IMG/VR virus record: IMGVR_UViG_3300045135_000802
Span: 1-63,811 of that record
Origin: a virus
Length of the DNA stretch: 63,811 nt
Direction: 5' to 3' (one strand)
Positions 42,246-51,771 of the stretch are shown here, one piece after another; positions within the stretch are counted from its first letter, which is position 1, and the number at the start of each line of letters is the position of its first letter. A model generated the notes under the pieces. That model searched no databases and was not told the DNA's origin. It saw only the letters and a list, made by a program, of their open reading frames with translations. The translations under genes and the position numbers were made by a program.

Positions 42246-42953
42246 ATGGCATCGGTCGTTAAGATCAAGCGTTCATCCGTCTCAGGAAAACGCCCCACAA
42301 CATCAAATATAGAAACTGGCGAACTCGCCCTCAACCTCGCTGACGGAAGGCTCTTCTCCAGTAACGGAACGTCTGTATTTGAAGTCGGTGCTAATGTTCA
42401 TTCACTTCATGTAGGAACCGGAGGTGCTTCGTTTGGTAACGGTGCTTTCTCTATTCCTTCTTCTGATGGTTCTGCTGGTCAGGTTCTAACTACAGACGGC
42501 TCAGGTAACGTTACTTGGCAAGCTGTCGCTGCTGGAAGTCTAACAATCCAGCAAGCAAACTCTTCTGCTCCAACCGAAACCTACACCAATATAACAACCC
42601 TACAGTTTGACGAAGATAGCGGCTTTGACGTAACAAGCCCATCGTCAGGTGTTGCTAAGGTTGCGATGAACAGTACGTTCAAGTATTGGGAAGTAGACGG
42701 AGTACAACAACTTACTGCTGTTGGTCTAGATACTGTAAACTTTATTGCTGGTGATGGAATTACAATCACTGCTAACGGTTCAGCTAGTCCTCAGTCACTA
42801 ACGATTTCATCTACTGCTGCGGCTCCATCTAATAGTACTGGCTTCCCGTTCTTTAAGAGCGATGGTTCTCAAGACAATATACATAGTGATGGTGGAGCAT
42901 TCCCGTTCTTTTTGAGTAACGGGACGCAAGATAACATAGCAATTTCATTCTAA
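42246..42953 (+). CDS. Short fibre with GELA head
   Basis: The 235-residue product begins VVKIKRSSVSGKRPTTSNIE, then TGELALNLADGRLFSSNG, the same attachment module as the 39782 fibre. The middle has a DGSAGQVLTTDGSGNVTWQ motif common in fibres. The C-terminus holds two copies of a FPFFxSDGSQDNI unit, a short repeat not seen elsewhere in the window. It is the first gene behind the 42153 promoter; only a weak AGAGAA ribosome site is visible. Confidence 0.7.
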   Translation: MASVVKIKRSSVSGKRPTTSNIETGELALNLADGRLFSSNGTSVFEVGANVHSLHVGTGGASFGNGAFSIPSSDGSAGQVLTTDGSGNVTWQAVAAGSLTIQQANSSAPTETYTNITTLQFDEDSGFDVTSPSSGVAKVAMNSTFKYWEVDGVQQLTAVGLDTVNFIAGDGITITANGSASPQSLTISSTAAAPSNSTGFPFFKSDGSQDNIHSDGGAFPFFLSNGTQDNIAISF

Positions 42954-42963
42954 GGGATAAGGC

Positions 42964-45900
42964 ATGCCAGCTAATACAATTGTAATACCTATTAAGGCGA
43001 TATACACTAATGGAGATGTTACTGCTCTAGGCGAACTTAATCCTGGTGATAAGCTATCTTCAGACTTTATTAACCTCTCGAGCTACGTAGCAAACAGCGA
43101 GTTTCAGGCATTCATTGCTAACACTAACGCTTATATTGCTGACGTTGCGGTAAATGCGGGTGAGGTTTCTAACGCTTATCTTACGTCTACCTTTACAACC
43201 AATACAGATTTCCAAGCAGCTCTAGCGAATACAAACGCATATATTGCTTATGTTGCGGCTAATGCTGGCGAAGTATCTAATGCTTATCTGACTTCTACGT
43301 TTACAACTAACACGGCTTTCCAATCAGCTGTTACTAGTCTAAACCTATCTGTAGATGATCGTATGCAGGTGGCTAACGTTACAGCTGCTATCTCTACTGC
43401 TATCTCAGGTCTTGTAGACTCAGCGCCAGCTACGTTAGATACACTAAATGAACTTGCTGCGGCTCTTAACGACGACGCTAACTTTGCGTCAACTGTAACG
43501 ACTAGCCTAGCAGGAAAAGCATCTAACAGCTTTGTAACATCTACTTACACTACAAATACAGACTTCCAATCAGCATTGGCTAACACGAATGCTTGGATTG
43601 CTACTGTTGCTGCTACACCTAGCGGCTTGAGTAATAGTGAAGTTAATACTCTAATTGACGGTAAACTTCAAGTCCTAGAACTAGGTGATGTTGTAGGCAC
43701 TGACGGTAATCCTGGTCAAATCATCTTCTCTAACGGTGATGGTACTGGATACTGGGCTAACAACAACCCAGCTGTTGACCTAAGTGGCTATGTTGAAACA
43801 ACTACATTCAACTCGGCTCTTGCTAATACTAACAGCTATATTGGAACCAAGCTAGACTCTTCTTCATATACAACCGCTGACGTTCAGTCTAAGGCAGCTC
43901 TAGCTAATACAAACGCATACATCGCCACTAAGACTGATGATGCTACGGTACTTGCTACAAATACAGCGTTGAGAGTATTAATCGACGACCGCATGCAGGT
44001 TGCGAATGTAACTTCGGCTATCTCTACTGCTATTAGCAATTTGGTTGATACAGCGCCAGCTACATTAGATACACTAAACGAACTTGCCGCTGCGTTGGGC
44101 GATGATGCTAACTTTGCGTCAACCGTAACAACTAGTCTAGCAGGAAAAGCTTCTAACGCTGCCTTCCAGTCAGCTCTAGCGAATACCAATGCTTACATAG
44201 CGACTAAGGCTGACTCTACAACGGTTGCGTCAAACCTAGCAAATACCAATGCTTACATAGCGACTAAACTAGACTCGTCTACATATACAACTGCGGATGT
44301 TCAGTCTAAAGCAGCTCTAGCAAACACGAATGCTTACATTGCTACTAAGGCAGATAGCTCTACCGTTGAAAGCTACCTAGCAAATACAAACGCATACATC
44401 GCTTATGTTGCCGCTAATGCTGGCGAAGTTTCTAATGCTTATCTTACTTCTACGTTTACAACTAACACGGCTTTCCAGTCAGCTCTAGCGAATACAAATG
44501 CTTGGATTGCTACCGTTGCGGCTACGCCTTCAGGACTAAGTAACACAGAAGTTAATACGTTGATCGACGGAAAGCTTCAGGTTCTTGAGCTTGGCGACAT
44601 CGTAGGTACTGACGGCAATCCTGGACAGATCATTATATCAAACGGTGACGGCACTGGCTACTGGTCTAACAATACGCCAGCTGTTGATCTGAGCGGTTAC
44701 GTTGAAACAACTACATTCAATTCAGCTCTAGCGAACACTAACGCATATGTTGCAACTAAGGCTGACTCTACAACTGTAGCTTCTAACCTAGCAAATACTA
44801 ACGCTTACATTGCGACAAAGACTGATGATACGGTAGCACTAGCAACGAACACAGCTCTAAGGATCCTTGTAGACGACCGTATGCAGGTTGCTAACGTCAC
44901 TTCAGCTATCTCTACTGCTATTGCTAATCTAGTTGATACAGCACCTAGTACGTTAGACACGTTGAACGAACTAGCGGCAGCTCTAGGAGATGATGCTAAC
45001 TTCGCTTCTACAGTTACAACTAGCCTAGCAGGAAAAGCTTCTAACGCCGACTTCCAATCAGCGCTAGCGAATACAAATGCTTGGATTGCTACTGTTGCGG
45101 CTACACCTTCAGGTCTAAGTAATACCGAAGTCAACACTCTAATTGATGGTAAACTACAAGTACTTGAACTAGGGGATATCGTAGGATCTGATGGTAATCC
45201 TGGACAGATCATTATCTCTAACGGTGACGGCACTGGATACTGGGCTAACAACTCTAGTGGTGGCGGCACAGTCGATCTATCAGCAGTTGCTCAAAGTATC
45301 GTTCCTTCAGCTAACGTTACATACGATCTAGGTTCTTCGACTAACGCTTGGAGAGATCTATACCTATCAGGCAACACTGTATACCTAGCAGGTCAGGCGG
45401 CAATTACCGTAGACGGAACTGGATCTATAGTTCTTCCAGCTTCTACTAAGATTGGAACAGATACGCTTGGAGCATCTTACGCTTCTAATGCTGCGCTACA
45501 ATCAGCTATCGCTAACACTAACGCATACATCGCAACTAAGACTGATGATACGGTAGCACTAGCAACTAATACAGCGTTGAGACTACTAGTTGATGATCGT
45601 ATGCAGGTTGCGAATGTAACATCGGCTATCTCTACTGCTATTGCTAATCTAGTTGATACAGCGCCAGCGACTCTTGATACGTTAAATGAACTAGCGGCAG
45701 CTCTAGGAGATGATGCTAACTTCGCTTCTACGGTTACAACTAGCCTTGCGGGTAAAGTATCAAACACTGACTTCCAGTCAGCTCTAGCGAATACGAATGC
45801 TTATATCGCTTCTGCTACAGCGGCTTCGGGCAATGCTTCTATCACGGTAGCGAATAGCACACCTGTTTCTCCAGTAGAAGGTAACTTGTGGTTCGACAAC

Positions 45901-46194
45901 GATACTCTTAAGACCTACATATATGTATCATCCAACTGGGTACAGACTAACCCAACGCCAGATTCAACAGCTGGTATGGTTGAATATGAATACACCTCGG
46001 CAAATAACCAGACAACATACTCTGGAGTAGATAACTACAGCTCAACGTTGTCATATACACCAGGAAATATTCTAGTATTCATGAACGGTATTAAACTAGC
46101 AAGAGCCGACTACGTAGCAAACACAGGAACATCAGTTGTGTTGAGCAGCGCTGCGGCTGAAGATGATATTGTAGAAATAGTATCTTACAAGTAA
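42964..46194 (+). CDS. Long repeat fibre related to the 9388 fibre
   Basis: The 1076-residue product consists of LANTNAYIATKAD repeats, four copies of a block reading LDTLNELAAALGDDANFAST preceded by DDRMQVANV, and four VLELGDIVGTDGNPGQII segments, one of which drifts. These parts are shared with the fibre at 9388, but the ends differ: here the C-terminus is a VFMNGIKLARADYVANTGTS module that also occurs near the N-terminus of the 46207 protein. It also contains VTYDLGSSTNAWRDLYLSG. An AAGG-type site precedes the ATG. It is likely to be a long thin fibre. Confidence 0.78.
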   Translation: MPANTIVIPIKAIYTNGDVTALGELNPGDKLSSDFINLSSYVANSEFQAFIANTNAYIADVAVNAGEVSNAYLTSTFTTNTDFQAALANTNAYIAYVAANAGEVSNAYLTSTFTTNTAFQSAVTSLNLSVDDRMQVANVTAAISTAISGLVDSAPATLDTLNELAAALNDDANFASTVTTSLAGKASNSFVTSTYTTNTDFQSALANTNAWIATVAATPSGLSNSEVNTLIDGKLQVLELGDVVGTDGNPGQIIFSNGDGTGYWANNNPAVDLSGYVETTTFNSALANTNSYIGTKLDSSSYTTADVQSKAALANTNAYIATKTDDATVLATNTALRVLIDDRMQVANVTSAISTAISNLVDTAPATLDTLNELAAALGDDANFASTVTTSLAGKASNAAFQSALANTNAYIATKADSTTVASNLANTNAYIATKLDSSTYTTADVQSKAALANTNAYIATKADSSTVESYLANTNAYIAYVAANAGEVSNAYLTSTFTTNTAFQSALANTNAWIATVAATPSGLSNTEVNTLIDGKLQVLELGDIVGTDGNPGQIIISNGDGTGYWSNNTPAVDLSGYVETTTFNSALANTNAYVATKADSTTVASNLANTNAYIATKTDDTVALATNTALRILVDDRMQVANVTSAISTAIANLVDTAPSTLDTLNELAAALGDDANFASTVTTSLAGKASNADFQSALANTNAWIATVAATPSGLSNTEVNTLIDGKLQVLELGDIVGSDGNPGQIIISNGDGTGYWANNSSGGGTVDLSAVAQSIVPSANVTYDLGSSTNAWRDLYLSGNTVYLAGQAAITVDGTGSIVLPASTKIGTDTLGASYASNAALQSAIANTNAYIATKTDDTVALATNTALRLLVDDRMQVANVTSAISTAIANLVDTAPATLDTLNELAAALGDDANFASTVTTSLAGKVSNTDFQSALANTNAYIASATAASGNASITVANSTPVSPVEGNLWFDNDTLKTYIYVSSNWVQTNPTPDSTAGMVEYEYTSANNQTTYSGVDNYSSTLSYTPGNILVFMNGIKLARADYVANTGTSVVLSSAAAEDDIVEIVSYK

Positions 46195-46206
46195 TAGGAA
46201 CAAATT

Positions 46207-47649
46207 ATGGCAGTTATATTTCCTAGCAGTCCTGTAGATGGACAAACGTATACAGTAGGAGTTACGGTATATCGTTATTCATCTAGCAAAGGAGTTTGGA
46301 ACGCTCAAACAGTTTCAGCTAACTCTATCTATCTTCCAGGAGCTCTAGAAGGGTATGTGTACACTTCGTCTAACGGGCAGACGACTTTTAGTGGCGCTGA
46401 TAACTTTGGTAAGACTCTTTCTTACAATACCTCGGATAAGGTTCAAGTATATCTTAACGGTGTTAAGCTGATCGGTAATACCGACTATACAGCTACAAGC
46501 GGCTCTACGGTTGTTATGAGCGATGGGGTAGCAGCAAACGATGCTATTGATATTGTTACTATTCAGGCTGCTTCTTCAGGTTCTTCTAGCGGTGGTGGAT
46601 TATTGTGGGACGGGGTTACTAACTTCTATTCTAATACGACTCCAGCAGTAGATACCGATCCAACAGCTAACGGTGCGTTGTGGGTAGACTATACAACTGG
46701 TGCTATCTATATCTGTACAAACAATACGTCAGGAAACAATGTCTGGACAGTGACTAGTTCATTAGCAACTACGGTTGAACCGACGCCTCCTTGGTCGTTC
46801 CAAGGAAGCAATTATGGATATGTTTCTGGCGGTTATAGCGGAGGGTTTCTTACTAGCATCGACAAGTTTCCGTTCTCAACTGACGCTAACGCAACTGATG
46901 TTGGTGATATGACGGTTGCTAGATATTTCGCAGCAGGTCAATCATCAGCAGACTACGGATACACTTCTAGCGGCAATGCTTCCCCATTAACAAACGTCAT
47001 CGACAAGTTCCCATTTGCTAATGATGGTACCGGATCTGTTATCGGATACTTAACTGTTAGTAGACAGTACATAGCTGGTCAATCCTCTTCAGAATACGGT
47101 TACACTTCTGGCGGTTATCTTCCAGGATCCACAAACATCATCGATAAGTTTCCATTCTCAACTGACGCTAATGCTACAGATGTAGGTGATCTAACGGTTG
47201 CTAGATTTGGTCCAGCAGGACAATCATCTCCAGATTATGGATACTCTTCTGGCGGACATAACTCAAACGTCATCGACAAGTTCCCGTTCGCAACAGACGC
47301 TAATGCTACTGATGTAGGTGATCTAACGGTTGCTAGACGTTATTCAGCAGGACAATCATCTGAAACTTATGGATACGCTTCTGGTGGTACTGGTCCTGGC
47401 GGAGCTTTGTCTAACGTAATCGATAAGTTCCCATTTGCTACCGACGCTAACGCAACTGATGTAGGCGATCTAACGGTTGCTAGATCTTCTGCGGCAGGAC
47501 AATCGTCTACCGACTATGGTTACTCTTCTGGCAGTGATGGTGCGACGGCAAACATCATCGACAAGTTCCCATTCTCGTCTGATGCTAATGCTTCTGATGT
47601 TGGTGATCTAACGGTTGGTAGATATGCTGCAGCAGGGCAACAATACTAA
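46207..47649 (+). CDS. Six-bladed propeller fibre protein, copy 1
   Basis: The 480-residue product has three leader modules: FPSSPVDGQTYTVGVTVYRY at the start, a QVYLNGVKLIGNTDYTATSG module (about residues 80-115) and, after a Gly/Ser linker, a WDGVTNFYS...LWVDYTTGAIYIC module (about 137-185). The propeller follows from about residue 198 with six repeats and ends AGQQY. Blade 2 is the least regular (ANDGTGSVIGYL). Unlike the copies downstream, it has long N-terminal modules. AGGAAC is the probable ribosome site. Confidence 0.75.
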   Translation: MAVIFPSSPVDGQTYTVGVTVYRYSSSKGVWNAQTVSANSIYLPGALEGYVYTSSNGQTTFSGADNFGKTLSYNTSDKVQVYLNGVKLIGNTDYTATSGSTVVMSDGVAANDAIDIVTIQAASSGSSSGGGLLWDGVTNFYSNTTPAVDTDPTANGALWVDYTTGAIYICTNNTSGNNVWTVTSSLATTVEPTPPWSFQGSNYGYVSGGYSGGFLTSIDKFPFSTDANATDVGDMTVARYFAAGQSSADYGYTSSGNASPLTNVIDKFPFANDGTGSVIGYLTVSRQYIAGQSSSEYGYTSGGYLPGSTNIIDKFPFSTDANATDVGDLTVARFGPAGQSSPDYGYSSGGHNSNVIDKFPFATDANATDVGDLTVARRYSAGQSSETYGYASGGTGPGGALSNVIDKFPFATDANATDVGDLTVARSSAAGQSSTDYGYSSGSDGATANIIDKFPFSSDANASDVGDLTVGRYAAAGQQY

Positions 47650-47664
47650 TAAAAGGTTAAACAA

Positions 47665-48897
47665 ATGTCATACAGAAAAAGTAAAAATAGATTGATGAGT
47701 GACCTTTTTGGTAAGGCTGAACTCTTCTCATTCAGTAATACTTCAGCAACAGGAGTATCGTTCGACTCATCGATTGCTGGAGTAGCAACGTCTATCGATT
47801 CTGTTAGTAATAGCGTGTTTCAATCGTTTGTCTCAAATACCAACTTACAGATAGCTGGAATAAGTGGCGGGTTGGTATGGGATGGAGTTACTAACTTCTA
47901 TTCTAATACGACTCCGAGCGTTTCGGCGAACCCTACATCGAATGGCGGTTTGTGGGTAGACTACACAACTGGCGCTATCTATGTTTGTAGGGATAATAAG
48001 ACCGGAAATAACGTCTGGACAGCAACTATAGGCACAGCTAATACAGTTGCTCCAACTCAGCCAGTTCCACTATTTCCTGGCGAGAACTATGGATACGCTT
48101 CTGGCGGGCAGGGCTATGGCACTATCACTAATATAAATAAGTTTCCTTTTGCGTCAGACGCTAATGCTGTAAATATCGGGAACCTAACGAACAATATTAC
48201 GCCACGTAGGGGAACTGGAGCATCATCTGAAACTGAAGGGTTCCACGTAGGGAAATACCCTATTGTGGATAAATGGTCGTTTGCTTCTGACGGGAATGCT
48301 ACAAACGTAGGATCTTTTGGTATATATAGAGCGGCTGGACAATCTTCCATAGGGCAAGGTTACGGATACATGTCTGGGGGAGAACCCAATACGTCTAATG
48401 TTTCAAAATTTTCTTTTTCAACATATGCGAAGACAGCTGGAATCGCAACTCTTACTTCAGCAAGAGGGCAAGTTTGTGGACAATCAAGCAACTTTTATGG
48501 ATATACTTCTGGTGGCGGGAGCACGATAGATAAATTTCCATTCGTTAGCGAAGGAACTGCTTCGCTTGTAGGAAATCTATACACTTCTGCATACGAAGGC
48601 GGACCAAATTCATCTGCGACACACGGGTATGTAGCGGGTACAACACCGAAATCTACAACAATACATAAGTTCCCATTTGCTTCTGATAATAACGGGTCGT
48701 TTGTAGGAAACCTCACGGTTTCTAGGGGTTATAGCTTGGCTGGTGCATCGTCGACCGATTATGGGTATATATGTGGCGGATACCTCCCAACATACCACAA
48801 TGAAATTGATAAATTTTCGTTTGCCTCAGATGCCGACGCTACTGATGTCGGTAATCTAACGACTGCAGGTTACGGAATGGTAGGAAATCAATACTAA
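47665..48897 (+). CDS. Six-bladed propeller fibre protein, copy 2 (divergent)
   Basis: The 410-residue product starts MSYRKSKNRLMSDLFGKAEL, shared with the next gene, then carries the WDGVTNFYS/LWVDYTTGAIYVC module of copy 1. Its propeller is the most diverged of the family: blade 2 has lost the YGYxSGG turn (GFHVGKYPIVDKW), blade 3 reads FSFSTYAKTAGI, blade 5 has the unusual KSTTIHKFPFAS, and the end is VGNQY rather than AGQQY. AAAGG precedes the ATG. It may be an older copy under different selection. Confidence 0.72.
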   Translation: MSYRKSKNRLMSDLFGKAELFSFSNTSATGVSFDSSIAGVATSIDSVSNSVFQSFVSNTNLQIAGISGGLVWDGVTNFYSNTTPSVSANPTSNGGLWVDYTTGAIYVCRDNKTGNNVWTATIGTANTVAPTQPVPLFPGENYGYASGGQGYGTITNINKFPFASDANAVNIGNLTNNITPRRGTGASSETEGFHVGKYPIVDKWSFASDGNATNVGSFGIYRAAGQSSIGQGYGYMSGGEPNTSNVSKFSFSTYAKTAGIATLTSARGQVCGQSSNFYGYTSGGGSTIDKFPFVSEGTASLVGNLYTSAYEGGPNSSATHGYVAGTTPKSTTIHKFPFASDNNGSFVGNLTVSRGYSLAGASSTDYGYICGGYLPTYHNEIDKFSFASDADATDVGNLTTAGYGMVGNQY

Positions 48898-48912
48898 TAA
48901 AAGGTCAAACAA

Positions 48913-50130
48913 ATGTCATACAGAAAAAGTAAAGCGAGGCTATTGGGCGACCTTTTTGGTAAGGCGTCAATCTTTACATACAACTCAGCTTCAGCTCAAG
49001 AGATTACGATCGACTCAGAGAAAGCTGCTGTCGCTTCATCAAACGTTACGTCAACTACATTAGACTCTATATCTGAAGATATACTACCTTCAGCGAACAA
49101 TACGCATAGCCTTGGTAGTGTGGGTATGGTATGGAGAGATATGTATCTTGGTCCAGGATCTCTATACGTAAACGGAAAGAAAGTACTATCGGATGAGTCT
49201 GATACAATTACCCTAGCGACCGATACGAATCAAAGCCTAGCACTAACTACAACAGGTACAGGCGAAACTAATATAAACTCTAACTCTGGCATCAATATTA
49301 TTGCTACTGGGGCGGGTGACGTTACTTTACAAACGACTAGTGGTAATATTGAAGCTAGAGGAACGCTTCAGCTTCTTTCTGGTAAACGTATTACTGACAG
49401 CGCTGGAACAAAAGTTCAGTTCGGCGATTCTATCGAAATGAACGGAAATAAGATTATTGGGCTAGGAACTCCAACAGCAGATACTGATGCGGCAACTAAA
49501 GCTTATGTAGACGCTAACGGTGGCGGTGGCGGTTCAGTTGACCTATCTAATACCAACCTAGCGATCGACGACCGTATGCAGGTTGCTAACGTTGCTTCTG
49601 CGATTTCAACAGCCATTGCTAACCTAGTTGACACAGCTCCTTCTACACTAGACACGCTGAATGAACTCGCAGCTGCCTTAGGCGATGATGCTAACTTCTC
49701 GACAACTGTAGCAAACACTATAGCTACAAAATTAGATATAACTACTTTCCAAGCTGCGTTAGCAAATACGAATGCGTATATCGCTGCGTCTGCTAGTTCT
49801 GGTTCAGGAAGCTCGAGCTATGTAACGCTAACTCAGGAAGGAACACTCGAAACGCTTACAGGAACTGCTAGATGGTATGCTCCAAAATCAATTACTATAA
49901 GTAATATAACAGCAAGAGTAGATACAGCTTCTGCGGGAAGTTCCGTGAACTTAACAGTTCTTAAGAATGGAACGTCTGTAGCAACGATGAGTATATCAGC
50001 TGGCGGAGTGAAAGCTACAAATACAACTGGATTTTCGATGGTCGCCGATGACTATCTAACAATTAATGTTACTCAAGTTGGATCGTCTACCGCTGGTGAC
50101 ACGCTTAAAGTAACGTTCGAATATTCTTAA
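48913..50130 (+). CDS. Fibre with copy-2 head and a beta-sandwich tip
   Basis: The 405-residue product begins MSYRKSKARLLGDLFGKASI, nearly the head of the previous gene, but its remainder is different: a GMVWRDMYLGPGSLYVNGKK module, a GDVTLQTTSGNIEARGTLQL beta-shaft, KAYVDANGGGGGS, one TLDTLNELAAALGDDANF block, and a C-terminal beta-sandwich (TARWYAPKSITISNITARVD and VTQVGSSTAGDTLKVTFEYS) that is a common fibre tip. It shows that one adaptor can carry either a propeller or a different head. An AAAGG ribosome site lies upstream. Confidence 0.75.
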   Translation: MSYRKSKARLLGDLFGKASIFTYNSASAQEITIDSEKAAVASSNVTSTTLDSISEDILPSANNTHSLGSVGMVWRDMYLGPGSLYVNGKKVLSDESDTITLATDTNQSLALTTTGTGETNINSNSGINIIATGAGDVTLQTTSGNIEARGTLQLLSGKRITDSAGTKVQFGDSIEMNGNKIIGLGTPTADTDAATKAYVDANGGGGGSVDLSNTNLAIDDRMQVANVASAISTAIANLVDTAPSTLDTLNELAAALGDDANFSTTVANTIATKLDITTFQAALANTNAYIAASASSGSGSSSYVTLTQEGTLETLTGTARWYAPKSITISNITARVDTASAGSSVNLTVLKNGTSVATMSISAGGVKATNTTGFSMVADDYLTINVTQVGSSTAGDTLKVTFEYS

Positions 50131-50141
50131 GAGAGGAAGCC

Positions 50142-50414
50142 ATGGCGCTAACAAACACTAATGTACTAGCCGAAATTACTGAAAGATACAATTTAGATGA
50201 TACGATTGAATCCTCTATTACTGTATACAGATCAAAAACTGCTACATTTGATCAAATGGGTCCAGACTATCTATTGGGTGAAGGTTTCACTTTCGAAGGC
50301 ATAGAAATTAAAGGAACTATTGTCGATGCTCAAAAAGAGGTTGTAATTATTGGGGATCATACCCTAGTAGACGCTGATAGCGTTTGGACAGAATATAATC
50401 CAGAGATGTCATAA
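50142..50414 (+). CDS. Small protein of unknown function (90 aa)
   Basis: The 90-residue product has a TNTNVLAEITERYNLDD start and a strand-rich end (GIEIKGTIVDAQKEVVIIGD). A GAGAGGAAG ribosome site precedes the ATG, so translation is likely. There is no recognised domain. It sits between a fibre and the 50428 protein and could be its partner. Confidence 0.65.
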   Translation: MALTNTNVLAEITERYNLDDTIESSITVYRSKTATFDQMGPDYLLGEGFTFEGIEIKGTIVDAQKEVVIIGDHTLVDADSVWTEYNPEMS

Positions 50415-50427
50415 GGGGGGATAGACA

Positions 50428-51549
50428 ATGTACGCAAAATTAGTTTTAAGGTCTGATTTGAATTCTTATCAAACATCATATCAGGTTAAATATTTTTTAA
50501 ATGATATTATTGATGTTATACGTGGATCATATACACTAACAACTAGTCTACGTAGTAGCGTTTTCAATCGGGGAGCATCCGTAATTATACCTGACGCTAC
50601 AGACTCTTCTTATTATTCAGATGGAAGTGGGTCTGTTACAAGCAGTAATTCCTCTAGCCAATATTTGGCAGCTACAAAAACGCACCACGCAAACCCTAGT
50701 ATGAAGACAAGATATAATATATCATTCAGGTATAATTACGGGTTTAACGTTACTATGGGAAATTCAAATGGCGCAAACTCTTGGCCAAACGGATCAGTTC
50801 ATTATGCATTGGGCTACTCACCCTTCGGTACGGGGACCAGCAGCAGTTCGACATACGCTTTGCAATCTTGTAAAGAAGTTCATATAGTAGCGACCAAATA
50901 TAGTTTAGTAATTCAGATGATTGCTACAGACGGGAAATACTACACATTTGTTCTAAATGACCTAGATTATATTGAGGGGGTCGATGACTATAACTTTTCA
51001 TCGAATTCATATGTTGTTCCTCAGGTTGGAATAATGTCATATGCTAACAATATGGTTCCAACACAAGTAGCTACGACAGCTGGATTTGTTGTGTATAGAC
51101 CTCAATTTTCGAAAGGAGATGGAACATATTCAGCTTCATCTACTACGACTGATACAGCGGCCACTATGTATCATTGGAACCCTATGGTTTCGAGTTCTTA
51201 CACCTTGTCTCCATACCCATCGATATACCCGATCCCTTGTTCTGTTATTAGGGAAATAAATGGTACGGGAGGCGTTAAATCGTTCCCATTGATTCCAGTA
51301 ATGTATAATGGATCTGGTGGCGCTTGGAACTCTACTAAGGCTGATCCAAGACACGGAACTATGACTGGAATGTATCGAGTTTCAGATAATGCTGGTAATA
51401 CTGGAGATACTATAACAGTCGGCGGGGAAACGTACAGATTGTTTAAAATTCACAGGTCCGGAAATGGTACTGTTAACATCAACCAACCTGATGTAGACGA
51501 TGCTAGAGATGTTGCGGTTTACGCATTTAAAGAGATCGTAGGAGCATAA
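50428..51549 (+). CDS. Putative virion protein of unknown function
   Basis: The 373-residue product is Ser/Thr/Tyr-rich and beta-prone, with an N-terminal helix region (YFLNDIIDVIRGSYTL) and a C-terminal block MTGMYRVSDNAGNTGDTITV, then GGETYRLFKIHRSGN, which resembles C-termini of structural proteins in several tailed phages. GGGGGG before the ATG gives a strong ribosome site. Its base composition is similar to the neighbouring fibres. The lack of repeats distinguishes it from them. Confidence 0.65.
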   Translation: MYAKLVLRSDLNSYQTSYQVKYFLNDIIDVIRGSYTLTTSLRSSVFNRGASVIIPDATDSSYYSDGSGSVTSSNSSSQYLAATKTHHANPSMKTRYNISFRYNYGFNVTMGNSNGANSWPNGSVHYALGYSPFGTGTSSSSTYALQSCKEVHIVATKYSLVIQMIATDGKYYTFVLNDLDYIEGVDDYNFSSNSYVVPQVGIMSYANNMVPTQVATTAGFVVYRPQFSKGDGTYSASSTTTDTAATMYHWNPMVSSSYTLSPYPSIYPIPCSVIREINGTGGVKSFPLIPVMYNGSGGAWNSTKADPRHGTMTGMYRVSDNAGNTGDTITVGGETYRLFKIHRSGNGTVNINQPDVDDARDVAVYAFKEIVGA

Positions 51550-51550
51550 T

Positions 51551-51721
51551 ATGGCTGCTAAAGGAACTGGGTATCAGGCTGCTCAACCAACTCTAACAAA
51601 CCTTACAGGTAAGTTGGTTCGATTGGCGTATAAACCTCAAACATTAGATGCATTTGAAGCTACGAATTCTTCGTCTTCATCATCTTCTACGGCTAACCCT
51701 CAGAGATGGTCTGACACATAA
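51551..51721 (+). CDS. Small Ser-rich protein (56 aa)
   Basis: The 56-residue product starts one base after the 50428 stop: MAAKGTGYQAAQPTLTNLTG, then KLVRLAYKPQTLDAF, a run of seven Ser residues and QRWSDT. The reading frame is clean and closely spaced, but GGAG lies only inside the previous stop region. A small accessory or structural peptide is possible; no function can be named. Confidence 0.5.
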   Translation: MAAKGTGYQAAQPTLTNLTGKLVRLAYKPQTLDAFEATNSSSSSSSTANPQRWSDT

Positions 51722-51771
51722 TCAACCTAAATAAAGGCAAGTACATTATAATGACTTGGAGATAACACATA

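Noticed and set aside
48132-48139. TATAAATA inside propeller copy 2
   Set aside because: It encodes the conserved Asn-Ile-Asn-Lys of a blade and is surrounded by coding sequence.
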